The notes beneath the pieces were generated by a model that saw only the letters and a program-made list of their open reading frames with translations, was not told the origin of the DNA and ran no database searches. A program made the position numbers and the translations under genes. A stretch of DNA of 64,000 nt from Saccharothrix longispora (GTDB taxonomy: Bacteria; Actinomycetota; Actinomycetes; Mycobacteriales; Pseudonocardiaceae): positions 124,001 through 188,000 of the forward strand of contig NZ_NSDM01000002.1 in NCBI RefSeq assembly GCF_030852425.1, given 5' to 3'. Below are positions 18,141-44,398 of this stretch, piece by piece; the stretch's first letter is position 1, and each line of letters opens with the position of its first letter.

Positions 18141-18167
18141 CCGGGGGTGGGGAAACCTCACCCCCGG
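18141..18167 (+). terminator. Hairpin directly after type II thioesterase stop
   Basis: CCGGGGGTG (18141-18149) pairs perfectly with CACCCCCGG (18159-18167) around a 9-nt loop. It starts at the base after the TGA, so the next gene may have its own promoter. Confidence 0.5.
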
Positions 18168-18257
18168 GTTCGGGGGTCGGCCTCATGTCCCGGCGGGGTC
18201 GGGTTCGCGACACTGGGTACATCGGGGAGACAGCCCCACCTCTCGGAGGTAGTGATG

Positions 18258-18524
18258 ATGGCAATCCAGACCGCTCCCGGTGTCACCCAGCGGATGCTCC
18301 CCAGCGGCCACCTCGAACTCTTCTGCCGCGGCACCGGTCGTCGGATCGACTGCGAGCCCGTCGCCGCCACCATGTGGATCGCGCTCAAGCAGCACAACGG
18401 CGACGTCGACCGCGCCGGTGCCGCGCTGGCCGCCGTGTGGGAGACCGACGTCGAGGAAACCCGTTACGACGTCATGGTCTTCGCCGGCTCGCTGTGCTCG
18501 CTGGGACTGCTCACCGAGACGTGA
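18258..18524 (+). CDS. PqqD-like small protein (RiPP recognition element fold)
   Basis: An 88-residue protein. From about residue 20 it shows the PqqD pattern: a degenerate 'ldp' strand (CRGTGRRIDCEPVAATMW), the conserved Trp in MWIALKQHNGDVD, then a helix and a closing ETRYDVMVFAGSLCSLGLL. PqqD-type domains normally bind leader peptides for modifying enzymes. No radical SAM enzyme or precursor peptide is visible nearby, so its job in a PKS cluster is unknown. GGAGGT ends 7 nt before the ATG at 18258; an ATG three bases earlier is in frame but sits too close. It lies between the type II thioesterase and a pair of strong hairpins. Confidence 0.65.
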   Translation: MAIQTAPGVTQRMLPSGHLELFCRGTGRRIDCEPVAATMWIALKQHNGDVDRAGAALAAVWETDVEETRYDVMVFAGSLCSLGLLTET

Positions 18525-18588
18525 GCCCCGCTCCACCGCTTCCCCCGGAACCACCCCCGACGTCCGGGCGACCCCTGGCCCGGTCATG

Positions 18589-18628
18589 CCGGTGAGGCCA
18601 CCTCCACCCCCTCGGGTGGCCTCACCGG
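18589..18628. terminator. Perfect 14-bp hairpin terminator
   Basis: CCGGTGAGGCCACC (18589-18602) pairs exactly with GGTGGCCTCACCGG (18615-18628) around a 12-nt loop. It is downstream of the PqqD-like gene and opposite the end of the one-module PKS gene. Confidence 0.8.
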
Positions 18629-18658
18629 TCCACTGCTCCCCCACCCCGCACGGCACGG

Positions 18659-18697
18659 CGTCGAGCCGCCCGGCACCACGCGCCGGGCGGCTCGACG
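18659..18697. terminator. Perfect 16-bp hairpin terminator
   Basis: The arms 18659-18674 and 18682-18697 are exactly complementary (core GTCGAGCCGCCCGGC) around a 7-nt loop. It lies 23 bp past the stop of the minus-strand PKS gene and is the likely end of that transcript. With the neighbouring hairpin it separates the two converging units. Confidence 0.8.
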
Positions 18698-18719
18698 GCG
18701 GGAACCCCGTGAGGGGCCC

Positions 18720-21700
18720 TCAGCCCTGCGACTCCAGTTCCTCGTCCAGGAGGGCGAACAGCTCGTCCGCGCCGACCTCCGCGATCGCCACGTCCTCCGG
18801 GGAGAGCGCGGCCACGAGCGCCTTCAGCCGGGCCCGCACCAGGGTGCGGGCGTCCTCGTCCAGCACGCTGTCCCGCAGCGCGGCCTCCAGCCCGCTCAGC
18901 CCGGACTCCACCGGGGACGAGGTGTCGGTCAGGCCCTCGCCCAGGAAACCGGCCAGCGCGACCGCGGACGGGTGGTCGAAGATCAGCGTCGCGGGCAGCC
19001 GGCGGCCCGTCACCGCGTCCAGCCGGTTGCGCAGCTCGATCGCCGTGAGCGAGTCGAAGCCGAGTTCGATGAAGCCCTTGCGCGGGTCGACGGCGTCCCG
19101 CCGCTCGTGCCCCAGCACCACCGCCGCGGTGTCGCGGACCAGGTCCAGCAGGGCGCGGTCCCGTTCCCCGGCGGGCAGCGCGACGATCCGCGGCCACCGG
19201 TCGTCGACCGGCTCGGCCCGCCGCCGCGCACCGCCGCGCACCAGGCCCCGCAGCATCGCGGGCACGCCGTGCGCGTCGGCCCGCACCCCGCTCATGTCCA
19301 GCCGCACGGGCACCAGCGACGGCTGCCCGCACCCGAGGGTCGCGTCGAACAGTTCGAGCCCGTCCGCGAACGACAGCCCGAGCACCCCGGACCGCGCCAT
19401 CCGGAGCAGGTCGGTCTCCCCCAGCTCGCCGGACATCCCGCCCTCGGACCACAGCCCCCAGGCCAGCGACACCGCCGGCAGCCCGAGCGCGGCCCGGTGG
19501 TGCGCCAGCGCGTCGAGGAACACGTTCGCGGCCGAGTAGTTCGCCTGCCCGGCCGCGCCCAGGGTCCCGCCGGCGGACGAGTACAGCACGAACGCCGCGA
19601 GGTCGAGCGAGGCCGTCAGCTCGTGCAGGTGCCAGGCGGCGTCGACCTTGGGCCGCAGGACCGCGTCCACCCGCTCGGGGGTCAGCGCGAGCAGCACCCC
19701 GTCGTCCACCACCCCGGCCGTGTGCACGACCGCCGTCAGCGGGTGCTCCGCCGGCACCCCGGCCAGCAGCGCGGCGACCGCGTCCCGGTCCGCCAGGTCG
19801 CAGGCCGCGAACGAGACCGACGCGCCCAGCTCCGCCAACGAGGCCGACAGCTCCGCGGCGCCGGGGGCGGCGGCGCCGCGCCGGCTCGTGATCAGCAGGT
19901 GCCGCGCGCCGTGCGCGGTCACCAGGTGCCGCGCGATCAGCTGTCCCAGCACGCCGGTGCCGCCCGTGACGAGCACCGTCCCCGCGGGGTCCGGGCGGAC
20001 CGGGTCGCCGGGTGCGGGCGTGAACTTCGCCAGCCGGTGCACCAGGACCGCTCCGTCGCGGACCGCGACGCCGGGTTCGTCGGCGTACATCGCGCCGAGG
20101 ACGACGTCCACCGGCGGGGCGGCCCCGTCGACGTCCACGACCATGAACCGGTCCGGGTACTCCAGCTGGGCCGTCCGGATCACGCCCCACAGCGCGGCGT
20201 GCGTCAGGTCGTCGACGCCTTCCTCCGGTCGGGTGGCGATCGCCCCCGACGTCACGACGACCAGTCGTGAGGCCGCCGGCACGTCGTCGCCCACCCACGC
20301 CCGCGCGAGCTCCAGCAGCCGGTGGGTCGCCTCGCGCGCCCGCTCCGGTGAGGTCCGTCCGGGCGTCGGGAACGGCGCGACCACCACGTCCGGGGCGATC
20401 GCGCCGGCCCGCACCGCCGCGACCAGCGCGTCGAGGTCCGCGAACGACGGGCCGCCGAACCCGAACACGTCCTCGCCGAGCACGGCCGACGTGGTCCCGG
20501 TGACGGCGTCGCCGGTCCACGGCGTCCACTCGACCCGGAACAGCGAGTCGTCCACCGCCGAGCGGGCCGTCGCGGCGAACGCGTCGTCCGCGATCGGCCG
20601 CAGCGCCAGCGACCCCGCGGTCAGCACCGGGACGCCGGTCGGGTCCGTGGCGGTCAGCGACACGGAGTTCTCCACGTCGGAGGTCAGCAGCACCCGCAGG
20701 GCCGACGCGCCGGTGGCGTGCAGGGACACCCCGGACCACGCGAACGGCAGCACCGGGACGTCCGCGGTCGGCCCGGCGAGCCCGATCGCGTGCAGCGCGG
20801 CGTCCAGCAGCGCCGGGTGCACCCCGTACGACGCGGCGTCCGCGTGCTCCGGCAACGCCACCTCGGCCGCCACCGCGTCGCCCACCCGCCACGCCCGGCG
20901 CAGCCCGGCGAACACCGGCCCGTAGTCGAACCCCTGCTCGGCGAGCCGGTCGTAGCGGTCGGCCACGTCGAGTTCGACCGCGCCCGGTGGCGGCCACGCG
21001 GCCGGCGCGGCGGGCGCGTCGGCGTCGGGCGAGAGCCTGCCGCCGCCGTGCCGGACCCAGTCGTCGGAGCCCTCGGCCTGCGAGTAGAGGTCCAGCGGAC
21101 GGCCGCCGGAGTCGTCCTCCGCGCCGACCACCACCTGGAGCCGCACCCCGCCCTCCCGGGGCAGGACCAGCGGCGCGGCCAGCGTCAGCTCGTCGAGGCG
21201 TCCGCAGCCCACCTCGTCGCCGGCCCGGGTGGCGAGTTCGACGAACGCCGTGCCGGGGAACAGGACCGAGCCCCGCACCACGTGGTCGGCCAGCCACGGC
21301 TGGGTCCGCAGCGAGAGCCGGCCGGTGAGCACCGCGCCGCCGGAGCCGGCCGTGACGACGACGGCGCCCAGCAGCGGGTGCTCCGCGTCGCGCTGGCCCA
21401 CCTCGGCGACGCCGCGCACGCGGGCGCCGGTCGGGTTCTCCAGCCAGTAGCGCTTGCGCCGGAAGGCGTACGTCGGCAGTTCGACGGCCTTGCCGCCGGC
21501 GTGGAAGGCGGGGAAGTCCACCGCCGCCCCGGCGACGAACAGCGACGCCACCGCGGCCGCCGCCGACTCGTCCTCGGGCCGGTCCTCGCGCAGCACCGGG
21601 ACGAACGCCGCGCGGTCGTCACCGGTCAGGCAGGTCTGCCCCATCGCCGTCAGCACCGGGCGCGGCCCGACCTCCACGAACGTGGTGACGCCCGAGTCGA

Positions 21701-24070
21701 GCAGCGCCCGGACGCCGTCGGCGAACCGGACGGCGTCGCGCACCTGGCGCACCCAGTAGTCCGGCGTGGCCGGGTCGCCGCCGCCGGCGGCGGGGATGAT
21801 CGGGATCGTCGGCTCGGCGTAGGCCAACCGCCGGGCGACCGCGGCGAAGTCCGCCAGCATCGGCTCCATCAGCGACGAGTGGAACGCGTGCGACACCCGC
21901 AACCGGGACGTCCGGGCGAACGCGCCCGCGACCGCGAGCACCGCGTCCTCGTCGCCCGACAGCACCACGGACGCGGGGCCGTTGACCGCCGCGATCTCCA
22001 CGCCGTCGGTGAGCAGCGGCGCGACCTCGGCCTCGGTCGCCGCGACGGCGACCATCGCGCCGCCCGGCGGCAGGGCCTGCATCAGCCGCGCCCGCGCCGC
22101 CACCAGCTCGCAGGCGTCCGCGAGCGTGAGCACCCCGGCGACGTGCGCCGCGGCCAGTTCGCCGACGGAGTGGCCGAGGAGGTGGTCGGGCCGCACGCCC
22201 CAGGACTCCAGCAGCCGGAACACCGCGACCTCGACCGCGAACAGCGCGGGCTGCGCGGTCCCCGTCCGGTCCAGCGCCGCGCCGTCGTCGAGCAGCGCGC
22301 GCAGCGGCACGTCGAGGTGCCGGTCGAGTTCGGCGGCCACGAGGTCCAGCGCGGCGGCGAACACGGGGAACGCGGCGGCCAGCCCGGCGCCCATCCCGGC
22401 CCGCTGCGCGCCCTGGCCGGTGAACAGGAACGCCGTCCGCCCCGTCCCGGCGACACCGTCGACCACGCCCGCGGGGGTGCGGCCGTCGGCGTACTCCGTG
22501 AGCGCCCGCAGGGCCGCGGCCCGGTCGGGGGCCACGACGCCCGCGCGGTGCTCGGCGCGCGTCCGGGTGGTCGCGAGGGAGAACCCGAGGTCCGCGGCGG
22601 AGGCCGGGGCCGACCCGGCGAACGCCGCCAGCGCGCCCGCCTGCGCCCGCAGCGCCTCCGGGCCGGTGGCCGACAGCAGCCAGGTGACCGGCCCCGGCCC
22701 GTCGGGCGCGGCCGCCTCGACCGGGTCGCCCTGCTCGATGACCACGTGCGCGTTGGTGCCGCTGATGCCGAAGGACGACACCGCGGCCCGCCTGGGGCGC
22801 CCGGTCTCCGGCCAGGGCCGCTCCTCGGTGAGCAGGGAGACGGTGCCGGCCGACCAGTCGATGTGCGGCGACGGCTCGTCGGCGTGCAGGGTCCGGGGCA
22901 GGACGCCGCGGCGCAGCGCCTCCACCACCTTGATGACCCCGCCCACCCCGGCGGCGGCCTGCGTGTGGCCCACGTTCGACTTGAACGACCCGACGTGCAG
23001 CGGCCGTTCCGCCGTGGCCGCCTTGCCGTAGGTGGCGATCAGGGCCTGCGCCTCGATGGGGTCGCCGAGCGTCGTGCCGGTGCCGTGCGCCTCCACGGCG
23101 TCCACGTCGGACGGGGTGAGGCCGGCGTCGGCCAGCGCCGCCCGGATCACGCGCTGCTGCGCGGGCCCGTTCGGCACCGTGATGCCGCTGGACGCGCCGT
23201 CGGAGTTCACCGCGCTGCCGCGCAGCACCGCGAGCACGTGGTGCCCGTTGCGCCGCGCGTCCGACAACCGCTCCAGCAGCACCATCCCGGCGCCCTCGGA
23301 GCAGCCGACGCCGTCGGCGCCGCTGCCGAACGCCTTGCAGCGCCCGTCGGACGACAGCCCGTGCTGCTCGCTGAAGTACACGAACATGTCCGGCGTCACC
23401 ATCACGGTCACGCCGCCGGCCAGCGCCAGCGAGCACTCGCCGCGCCGCAGCGACTGCGCCGCCCAGTGCAGGGCGACCAGCGACGACGAGCACGCCGTGT
23501 CCAGCGACACCGACGGCCCTTCCAGGCCGAGGGTGTAGGACACGCGGCCGGAGACGAGGCTCCCGTCGCTGCTGCCGGTGCCGTAGTCGTGGTACATCAC
23601 GCCGGCGAACACGCCGGTCCTGGAGCCGCGCAGGGTGGCCGGCACGATCCCGGCGCGCTCCACGGCCTCCCACGCCGTCTCCAGCAGCACGCGCTGCTGC
23701 GGGTCGAGCGTGAGCGCCTCGCGCGGCGAGATCCCGAAGAACTCCGGCTCGAAGTCGGCGGCGTCGTGGAGGAAACCGCCGTCCGTCGAGTACGTCGTGC
23801 CGGGTCGGGCGCCGGTCGGGTCGAACAGGGCCGGGGTGTCCCAGCCGCGGTCGTCGGGGAACCCGCCGATCGCGTCCACCCCGCCCGCCACCAGGTCCCA
23901 CAGCCGGCTCGGGCTGGTCACCCCGCCGGGGTAGCGGCAGCCCATGCCGATGATCGCGATCGGCTCGGACGCCGCGGCGGCGAGCTCGCGGTTCTCCGCC
24001 CTGAGCCGTTCGTTGTCCATCATGGACTGCCGCAGTGCGACGACGATCTGCTCCGTCGAGGGCGCCTCGG

Positions 24071-24074
<4 letters not shown>
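18720..24074 (-). CDS. Type I PKS, module 4 (KS-AT-DH-KR-ACP)
   Basis: A 1,784-residue single-module PKS. An N-terminal docking coiled coil ([20 protein letters not shown]) leads into KS (Cys195), AT, DH, KR and ACP (Ser1675), then a C-terminal docking region of about 70 residues. The AT has GHSVGE and HAFHS (malonyl-CoA). The DH has [10 protein letters not shown] and DAALH and looks active. The KR has GGTGVLG, a VDD motif and the catalytic Ser and Tyr (YSS, ANYSAAN). It should add two carbons and leave a double bond. The GTG start at 24074 overlaps the upstream PKS stop by four bases (GTGA). Its long acidic C-terminus and the coiled coil of the terminal PKS fit a class 1 docking pair, which sets the order of use. 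Confidence 0.95.
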
Positions 24075-40105
<16,031 letters not shown>

Positions 40106-40159
40106 TGCGCACTCCACCGCTGTAGCAAGCCAGCACTCATGGTCTGTTCGTCGGATCGC

Positions 40160-40186
40160 GGGTCGGCCCTTCCACCGGCCCGACCC
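40160..40186 (-). terminator. Possible attenuator between P450 and PKS genes
   Basis: GGGTCGG (40160-40166) pairs with CCGACCC (40180-40186), and CC/GG can extend it past one bulge. It lies in the 108-nt gap between the P450 stop and the PKS start, the only real break in a long run of same-strand genes. No convincing promoter or TTAGGGG site is seen in the gap. Read-through into the PKS genes is therefore likely. Confidence 0.35.
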
Positions 40187-40213
40187 CGGGAAGCGGGGCT
40201 CCGGGTCAGGGGT

Positions 40214-41410
40214 TCACCAGGCGACGCGCAGGAGCGAGGGCCCCCGCACGATCACGCCGAACTCCCACTTCACGCCCTCGGGCCCGTCCGCGAGGCGCAG
40301 GTCCGGGAACCGCTCCAGCACCGCCTGGAGCGCTTCCCGCAGCTCCAACCGGGCCAGCTGGGCGCCGATGCAGTGGTGCGGGCCGTGCCCGAACGCCAGG
40401 TGCGGGTTGGGGCTGCGCCGCAGGTCGATGCGGTCCGGGTCGGCGAACACCTCGGGGTCGCGGTTGGCCGCGTGCAGCGCCGGCAGCACCGGGTCGCCCG
40501 CGCGCACCACGACGTCGCCGACGCGGACGTCCACGGTGGCGTAGCGGGCGAACATCGCCGCCGTGTTGATCGGCACGTACCGCAGCAGCTCCTCGACCGC
40601 GGTGGGGATCAGCTCCGGCTCGGCGCGCAGCGCCGCCAGCTCCTCCGGGTGGGTGAGCAGGGTGTAGACGAAGCTCGGCAGGGCCGAGGAGACCGTTTCC
40701 ACGCCACCGGTGAGGAGTCCCGCGCCGGCGATCGAGATCAGCTCGTTCTCGCTGAGCTTGTCCCCGGCGTCGCGGGCGTAGACCAGCGCGCCGAGCAGGT
40801 CGTCGGTGGGTTCCTCGCGCCGGCGCGCGACCAGGTCGGCGATGTAGCCGTCGAGCTGGTCGCCGTACACGTCCAGCACGTCGCCCTTCGCCGTGGCGTC
40901 GCTGACCAGCGCCTGCGTCCACTCGCGGAAGATCCCGTGGTCCTCCCGCGGCACCCCGAGCAGGTCGCAGATCACGGTCACCGGCAGCGGCCGGGCGAGG
41001 TCCTCGACCAGGTCCGCGGTGTCGCCGCGGGCCACCATGTCGTCGATCAACCGGTGCACCAGCTCCCGCACGCCGTCGCGCATCCGCTCCATGCGGCGGG
41101 CGGTGAACGCCTTGCCGACCAGGCGGCGCAGCCGCGAGTGGTCCGGCGGGTCCATCCCCATGATCCCGTCGCCCATCTGCTGGCGGCGCATCCGCGGTTG
41201 GTCGAGCCCCTGCGCGAGCTCCCGGCTGAACCGCGGGTCGGTCATCACGAGCTTCACGTCGGCGTACTTCGTCGCCAGCCACGCCGGTTCGCCGAACGGC
41301 AGCTGCACGCGGCTCATCGGCTCGTCCCGCTGGAGGCGGTGGTACTGCTCGGAGACGGAGATGTCGTGCATGTCGAACGGGTACTCCCGGATCGTCCGCC
41401 GTGTGCTCAT
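40214..41410 (-). CDS. Cytochrome P450 monooxygenase
   Basis: A 398-residue soluble bacterial P450. The heme-binding loop [10 protein letters not shown] lies near residue 345, the K-helix motif is EELLR, and the I-helix TGGVETV keeps the acid-alcohol Glu-Thr pair, so it should be catalytically active. It probably hydroxylates the macrolactam late in the pathway and may create the site for glycosylation (inference). It is not one of the heme-less P450-like helpers of some glycosyltransferases, because the heme Cys is intact. Its ATG overlaps the stop of the mutase E subunit gene (ATGA), so it belongs to the starter-unit operon. Confidence 0.93.
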   Translation of the reverse strand: MSTRRTIREYPFDMHDISVSEQYHRLQRDEPMSRVQLPFGEPAWLATKYADVKLVMTDPRFSRELAQGLDQPRMRRQQMGDGIMGMDPPDHSRLRRLVGKAFTARRMERMRDGVRELVHRLIDDMVARGDTADLVEDLARPLPVTVICDLLGVPREDHGIFREWTQALVSDATAKGDVLDVYGDQLDGYIADLVARRREEPTDDLLGALVYARDAGDKLSENELISIAGAGLLTGGVETVSSALPSFVYTLLTHPEELAALRAEPELIPTAVEELLRYVPINTAAMFARYATVDVRVGDVVVRAGDPVLPALHAANRDPEVFADPDRIDLRRSPNPHLAFGHGPHHCIGAQLARLELREALQAVLERFPDLRLADGPEGVKWEFGVIVRGPSLLRVAW

Positions 41411-42675
41411 CGCGCATCCATTCCGATCGCGGGCATCGGTCGTTCCAATGCCCGGGCGTCATAGGTGTTCTGGACGTAGGAGAGGGCGGACATCAACGTC
41501 GACGACGTGATCGGGCCCGCCCGCGCGCGCTCGACGACCCGCCGCAGCGGCAGCGACCCGAGTTCGGACCAGCCGAGCCGGCCGTCCGGGGCGAGGTGGC
41601 TGCGGGCCTGCCCGGCGTTGTCCGGGTGCAGGCAGTACGGGATGTCGAGCAGGCCGCGCTTGAACGCGATCACGATCGCGCGGCCCAGGTCGGCGTGGCT
41701 GTTCAGCACCGCGTCGACGAGCGCGTGCGCCTCGCGGTAGACCTGGTTGTCGGCGTCCACCGCGGCCACGGCGGTGCCGGCGACGGAGGCCGCCTGCGTC
41801 AGCGCCGCCACGTTCTCGGCGACGGTGGGGATGCGGTGCGCCTCGGCGACGGTCTTCACGATCAGCCGCTCCGACCCGGTGGTCACGGCCAGCTCGGCCG
41901 CCGAGCGCAGCAGTCCCCGCGCCCCGTCTGCGGTGCGCGGGAACAGCCCCATGTACGCGTAGACCACCACGTGCCAGGTGGTGCCCGGCAGCAGCTCGGC
42001 GCACAGCCGGCGCAGCGCCGCCACCGCCTCCTGGTCCTGCGCCAGGTTCGTCTGCTGCGCGTAGCTCACGGAGAGGCTGCGGAACCCGGCCCGGTGGAAG
42101 AACAGCGCTTCGAGCACGCTGAGCGCGACCAGCTCGCTCGGCGGGCACAGCTGGCCCAGCATGCAGCCGCCGAAGGTCTCCAGGTGCGGCCGGCTGCCCG
42201 GTCGTTCGGCGGCCAGCAGCAGCTCGCAGCACTCGGACCAGTTGCGCACGGACTCGTCGAGCGGGGTCCGGCTGTAGGGCAGGCAGTAGGAGACCGGGCC
42301 GCCCTCGGTGGCGTGCAGACCGGCGGCGATCATCGCGCGGAAGATGTCCGCGGGACGTGCCGAACCGTGCCGCACCTGCACCGGGAAGTCGGGGCCCTCG
42401 ATGCCGTCGAGCATCGCGCGGGTGACCTCGGGCGGATGGTTGACGATGGGGTAGCCGTTCAGCGGGTTCCCGTCGCGCAGCGCGCGGGAGACGGAGTCGG
42501 TGTCGCCGACCCGGGTGTAGCTGTCGAGCGTGATGGTGCCGACCGTCGCGGCGGCGACGTCCCTCGTCGCGACCAGCCCGGCGCGCATGGCGGCCGGGTC
42601 GGCGAAGCCCATCCGGGGCTGCACCACGAGTTCGCCGGCCGCGTGCCGGCTCGCGACGAACCGCTCGAAGCTCAC
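41407..42675 (-). CDS. Glutamate mutase (methylaspartate mutase) E subunit
   Basis: A 422-residue catalytic subunit of the adenosylcobalamin-dependent mutase that interconverts L-glutamate and (2S,3S)-3-methylaspartate. Recognisable stretches include [31 protein letters not shown] and the Gln/Asn-rich [16 protein letters not shown]. The length is slightly shorter than fermentative GlmE. Paired with the S subunit immediately upstream, it supplies the branched beta-amino acid precursor of the macrolactam starter, as VinI does for vicenistatin. The GTG at 42675 overlaps the S-subunit stop (GTGA). Confidence 0.92.
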   Translation of the reverse strand: MSFERFVASRHAAGELVVQPRMGFADPAAMRAGLVATRDVAAATVGTITLDSYTRVGDTDSVSRALRDGNPLNGYPIVNHPPEVTRAMLDGIEGPDFPVQVRHGSARPADIFRAMIAAGLHATEGGPVSYCLPYSRTPLDESVRNWSECCELLLAAERPGSRPHLETFGGCMLGQLCPPSELVALSVLEALFFHRAGFRSLSVSYAQQTNLAQDQEAVAALRRLCAELLPGTTWHVVVYAYMGLFPRTADGARGLLRSAAELAVTTGSERLIVKTVAEAHRIPTVAENVAALTQAASVAGTAVAAVDADNQVYREAHALVDAVLNSHADLGRAIVIAFKRGLLDIPYCLHPDNAGQARSHLAPDGRLGWSELGSLPLRRVVERARAGPITSSTLMSALSYVQNTYDARALERPMPAIGMDAR

Positions 42676-43169
42676 GCCTCGGCCCCTTCCACCCGCACCG
42701 GCAGCTGCGCCGAGCCGGTCGAGAGCTCGGCGGCGAGCCGGCGGAACGGGGCGGGGTCCCGCTGGTCGTCGAACACCGCGTCGAAGCCGGCGAGCAGCAG
42801 CTGCCCGACCTCGTCCTCGGTGAGCGCCCCGCCGATGCCGAGCTTGCCGCCGATGACCACGGGCGCCCGGTGCGCCCCCGGGAACTCCCGCAGGCACCGG
42901 ATCACGCGCAGGCCGTCCTGGTAGCCGTGCCCGTTCACGCTGCTCAGCACGAGCAGCGCGGGCCGGCGGCTCAGGTACTCGGACCTCAGCAGCTCGTCCG
43001 GCACGCACGCGCCGAGGTTCACCACGTCGAACCCGAGTTCGCCCAGCAGCAGCTCCAGGTACACGAGGTTCCACGTGTGCGAGTCGGACGCCATGCTGCT
43101 GACGATCACGGTCCGCCTGGCCGCGTCCGCGTCCACCACTGCCCCGCAGGGGGGCGCCTCGTCGTTCAC
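42672..43169 (-). CDS. Glutamate mutase S subunit (B12-binding)
   Basis: A 165-residue cobalamin-binding subunit. The usual DxHxxG motif reads DSHTWN, keeping the Asp and cobalt-ligand His but replacing the last Gly with Asn. The later VIGGKLGIGG loop is conserved. I believe the DSHTWN form occurs in other biosynthetic-cluster mutases, so it is probably functional. It partners the E subunit to make 3-methylaspartate. The GTG at 43169 overlaps the decarboxylase stop by GTGA, and GAGGTGACGCCG stands before it. Confidence 0.9.
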   Translation of the reverse strand: MNDEAPPCGAVVDADAARRTVIVSSMASDSHTWNLVYLELLLGELGFDVVNLGACVPDELLRSEYLSRRPALLVLSSVNGHGYQDGLRVIRCLREFPGAHRAPVVIGGKLGIGGALTEDEVGQLLLAGFDAVFDDQRDPAPFRRLAAELSTGSAQLPVRVEGAEA

Positions 43170-44398
43170 GGCGTCACCTCGTACGTCCGGTGGTAGTCCA
43201 ACCGGGACACCGAGACGACGTCCTCGCCGCGCACCACGACCTCGACCGGCGCCGGACGGCCCAGGAAGCCGATGAGGCTCGCGGTCACGCCGTACGCGCC
43301 CACGTTCGGCACGGTCACCACGTCGCCGGGCACCAGCTCGGGCAGCCTGGCCGCCTTGGCGAGCGAGTCGCCGGGCGTGCACAGCGGGCCGACGAGGCTG
43401 CCGGTGCGCAGGTCGTCGTCGTCGACGCCGTCGAGGTCGACGGCGGCGGGCAGCAGCCGGCCGATGCCGGACAGGCCGCCGAGCACGTTGATGCCGCCGT
43501 CGAGGATCACGAACCGGTGGCCCCGGCTCTCCTTCACGTTCACCACCCCCGCGAGCAGCGCGCCGCAGCTGCCGGCCAGGTAGCGGCCGGACTCGCAGGC
43601 CAGCCCGACCGCGCCGGAGCGCCACTCGGGCAGGTGCAGGTCGAGCAGGACCTCCAGGCCCGCGCGCAGCTTCGGGTAGTCGGTGCGCGGGCCGGGCACG
43701 GCGTAGGGCGAGGAGAATCCGCCGCCGATGTCGAGCAGCTCCAGCGGCAGGCCGACCTCGTCGCGCAGCCGCGCGGCGGAGTGCAGCACGAACTCGTACT
43801 CGCCGAGCAGGCTGTCCTCGTCCTGGGCGTTGCTCATGGTGAAGAAGTGCGCCCCGACGAGGCGGGTGCCGGGCACGGCCCGCAGCTCGGGCATGAGCGC
43901 GGGCAGGGTCTCGGCGTCGATGCCGAACTGCGAGGGCCGGCCCATCATCCGGATGCCGCTGGAGGCGTTGCTCGCGGTGGTGTTCACGCGCAGCAGGCAC
44001 GACGCGGTCACGCCGTGCTTCACCGCGGCGGCGCCGACGTGCCGCAGGTCGGTCGCCGACTCGACGGAGAACAGCCGGACCCCGGCGGCGACGGCCCGCT
44101 CCAGCTCGGCGTCCGTCTTGCCCGGGCCGGTGTAGAGGATCTCCTCCGGCGCGAAGCCGGCGGCCAGGGCGTTGCCCAGCTCGCCGGTGGAGCTGATCTC
44201 CGCGCGGCACGGCCGGTCGCCCCCGGCGCGCAGTTCGCGCGCGATCTCCGGGTGCGGGTTGGCCTTGAGCGCGTAGAACAGCTCGACGCCGTCGGGCAGC
44301 AGGCCGAACAGCTGGTCGCGGGCCTGCGCGACCACGTCGAGGTCGTAGACGTAGGTGGGTGTGCCGAACTTCTCGGCCAGGGTGCGGTACTTGCTCAC
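43166..44398 (-). CDS. PLP-dependent 3-methylaspartyl-ACP decarboxylase
   Basis: A 410-residue fold-type III decarboxylase of the diaminopimelate decarboxylase family, closest in role to VinO and BtrK, which act on carrier-bound amino acids. Lys45 in FYALKANPHP should hold PLP; the phosphate-binding LLDIGGGFSSPY and a late LCTPGDS Cys are present. It should convert 3-methylaspartyl-ACP to 3-aminoisobutyryl-ACP. Its GTG start at 44398 overlaps the ligase stop (GTGA). A free-standing lysine or diaminopimelate pathway role is unlikely given the neighbours. Confidence 0.9.
   Translation of the reverse strand: MSKYRTLAEKFGTPTYVYDLDVVAQARDQLFGLLPDGVELFYALKANPHPEIARELRAGGDRPCRAEISSTGELGNALAAGFAPEEILYTGPGKTDAELERAVAAGVRLFSVESATDLRHVGAAAVKHGVTASCLLRVNTTASNASSGIRMMGRPSQFGIDAETLPALMPELRAVPGTRLVGAHFFTMSNAQDEDSLLGEYEFVLHSAARLRDEVGLPLELLDIGGGFSSPYAVPGPRTDYPKLRAGLEVLLDLHLPEWRSGAVGLACESGRYLAGSCGALLAGVVNVKESRGHRFVILDGGINVLGGLSGIGRLLPAAVDLDGVDDDDLRTGSLVGPLCTPGDSLAKAARLPELVPGDVVTVPNVGAYGVTASLIGFLGRPAPVEVVVRGEDVVSVSRLDYHRTYEVTP

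Noticed and set aside
40214-41410. P450 as a heme-less activator for the glycosyltransferase (DesVIII/EryCII type)
   Set aside because: The heme Cys loop and the ExxR motif are intact, so it should be a true monooxygenase.
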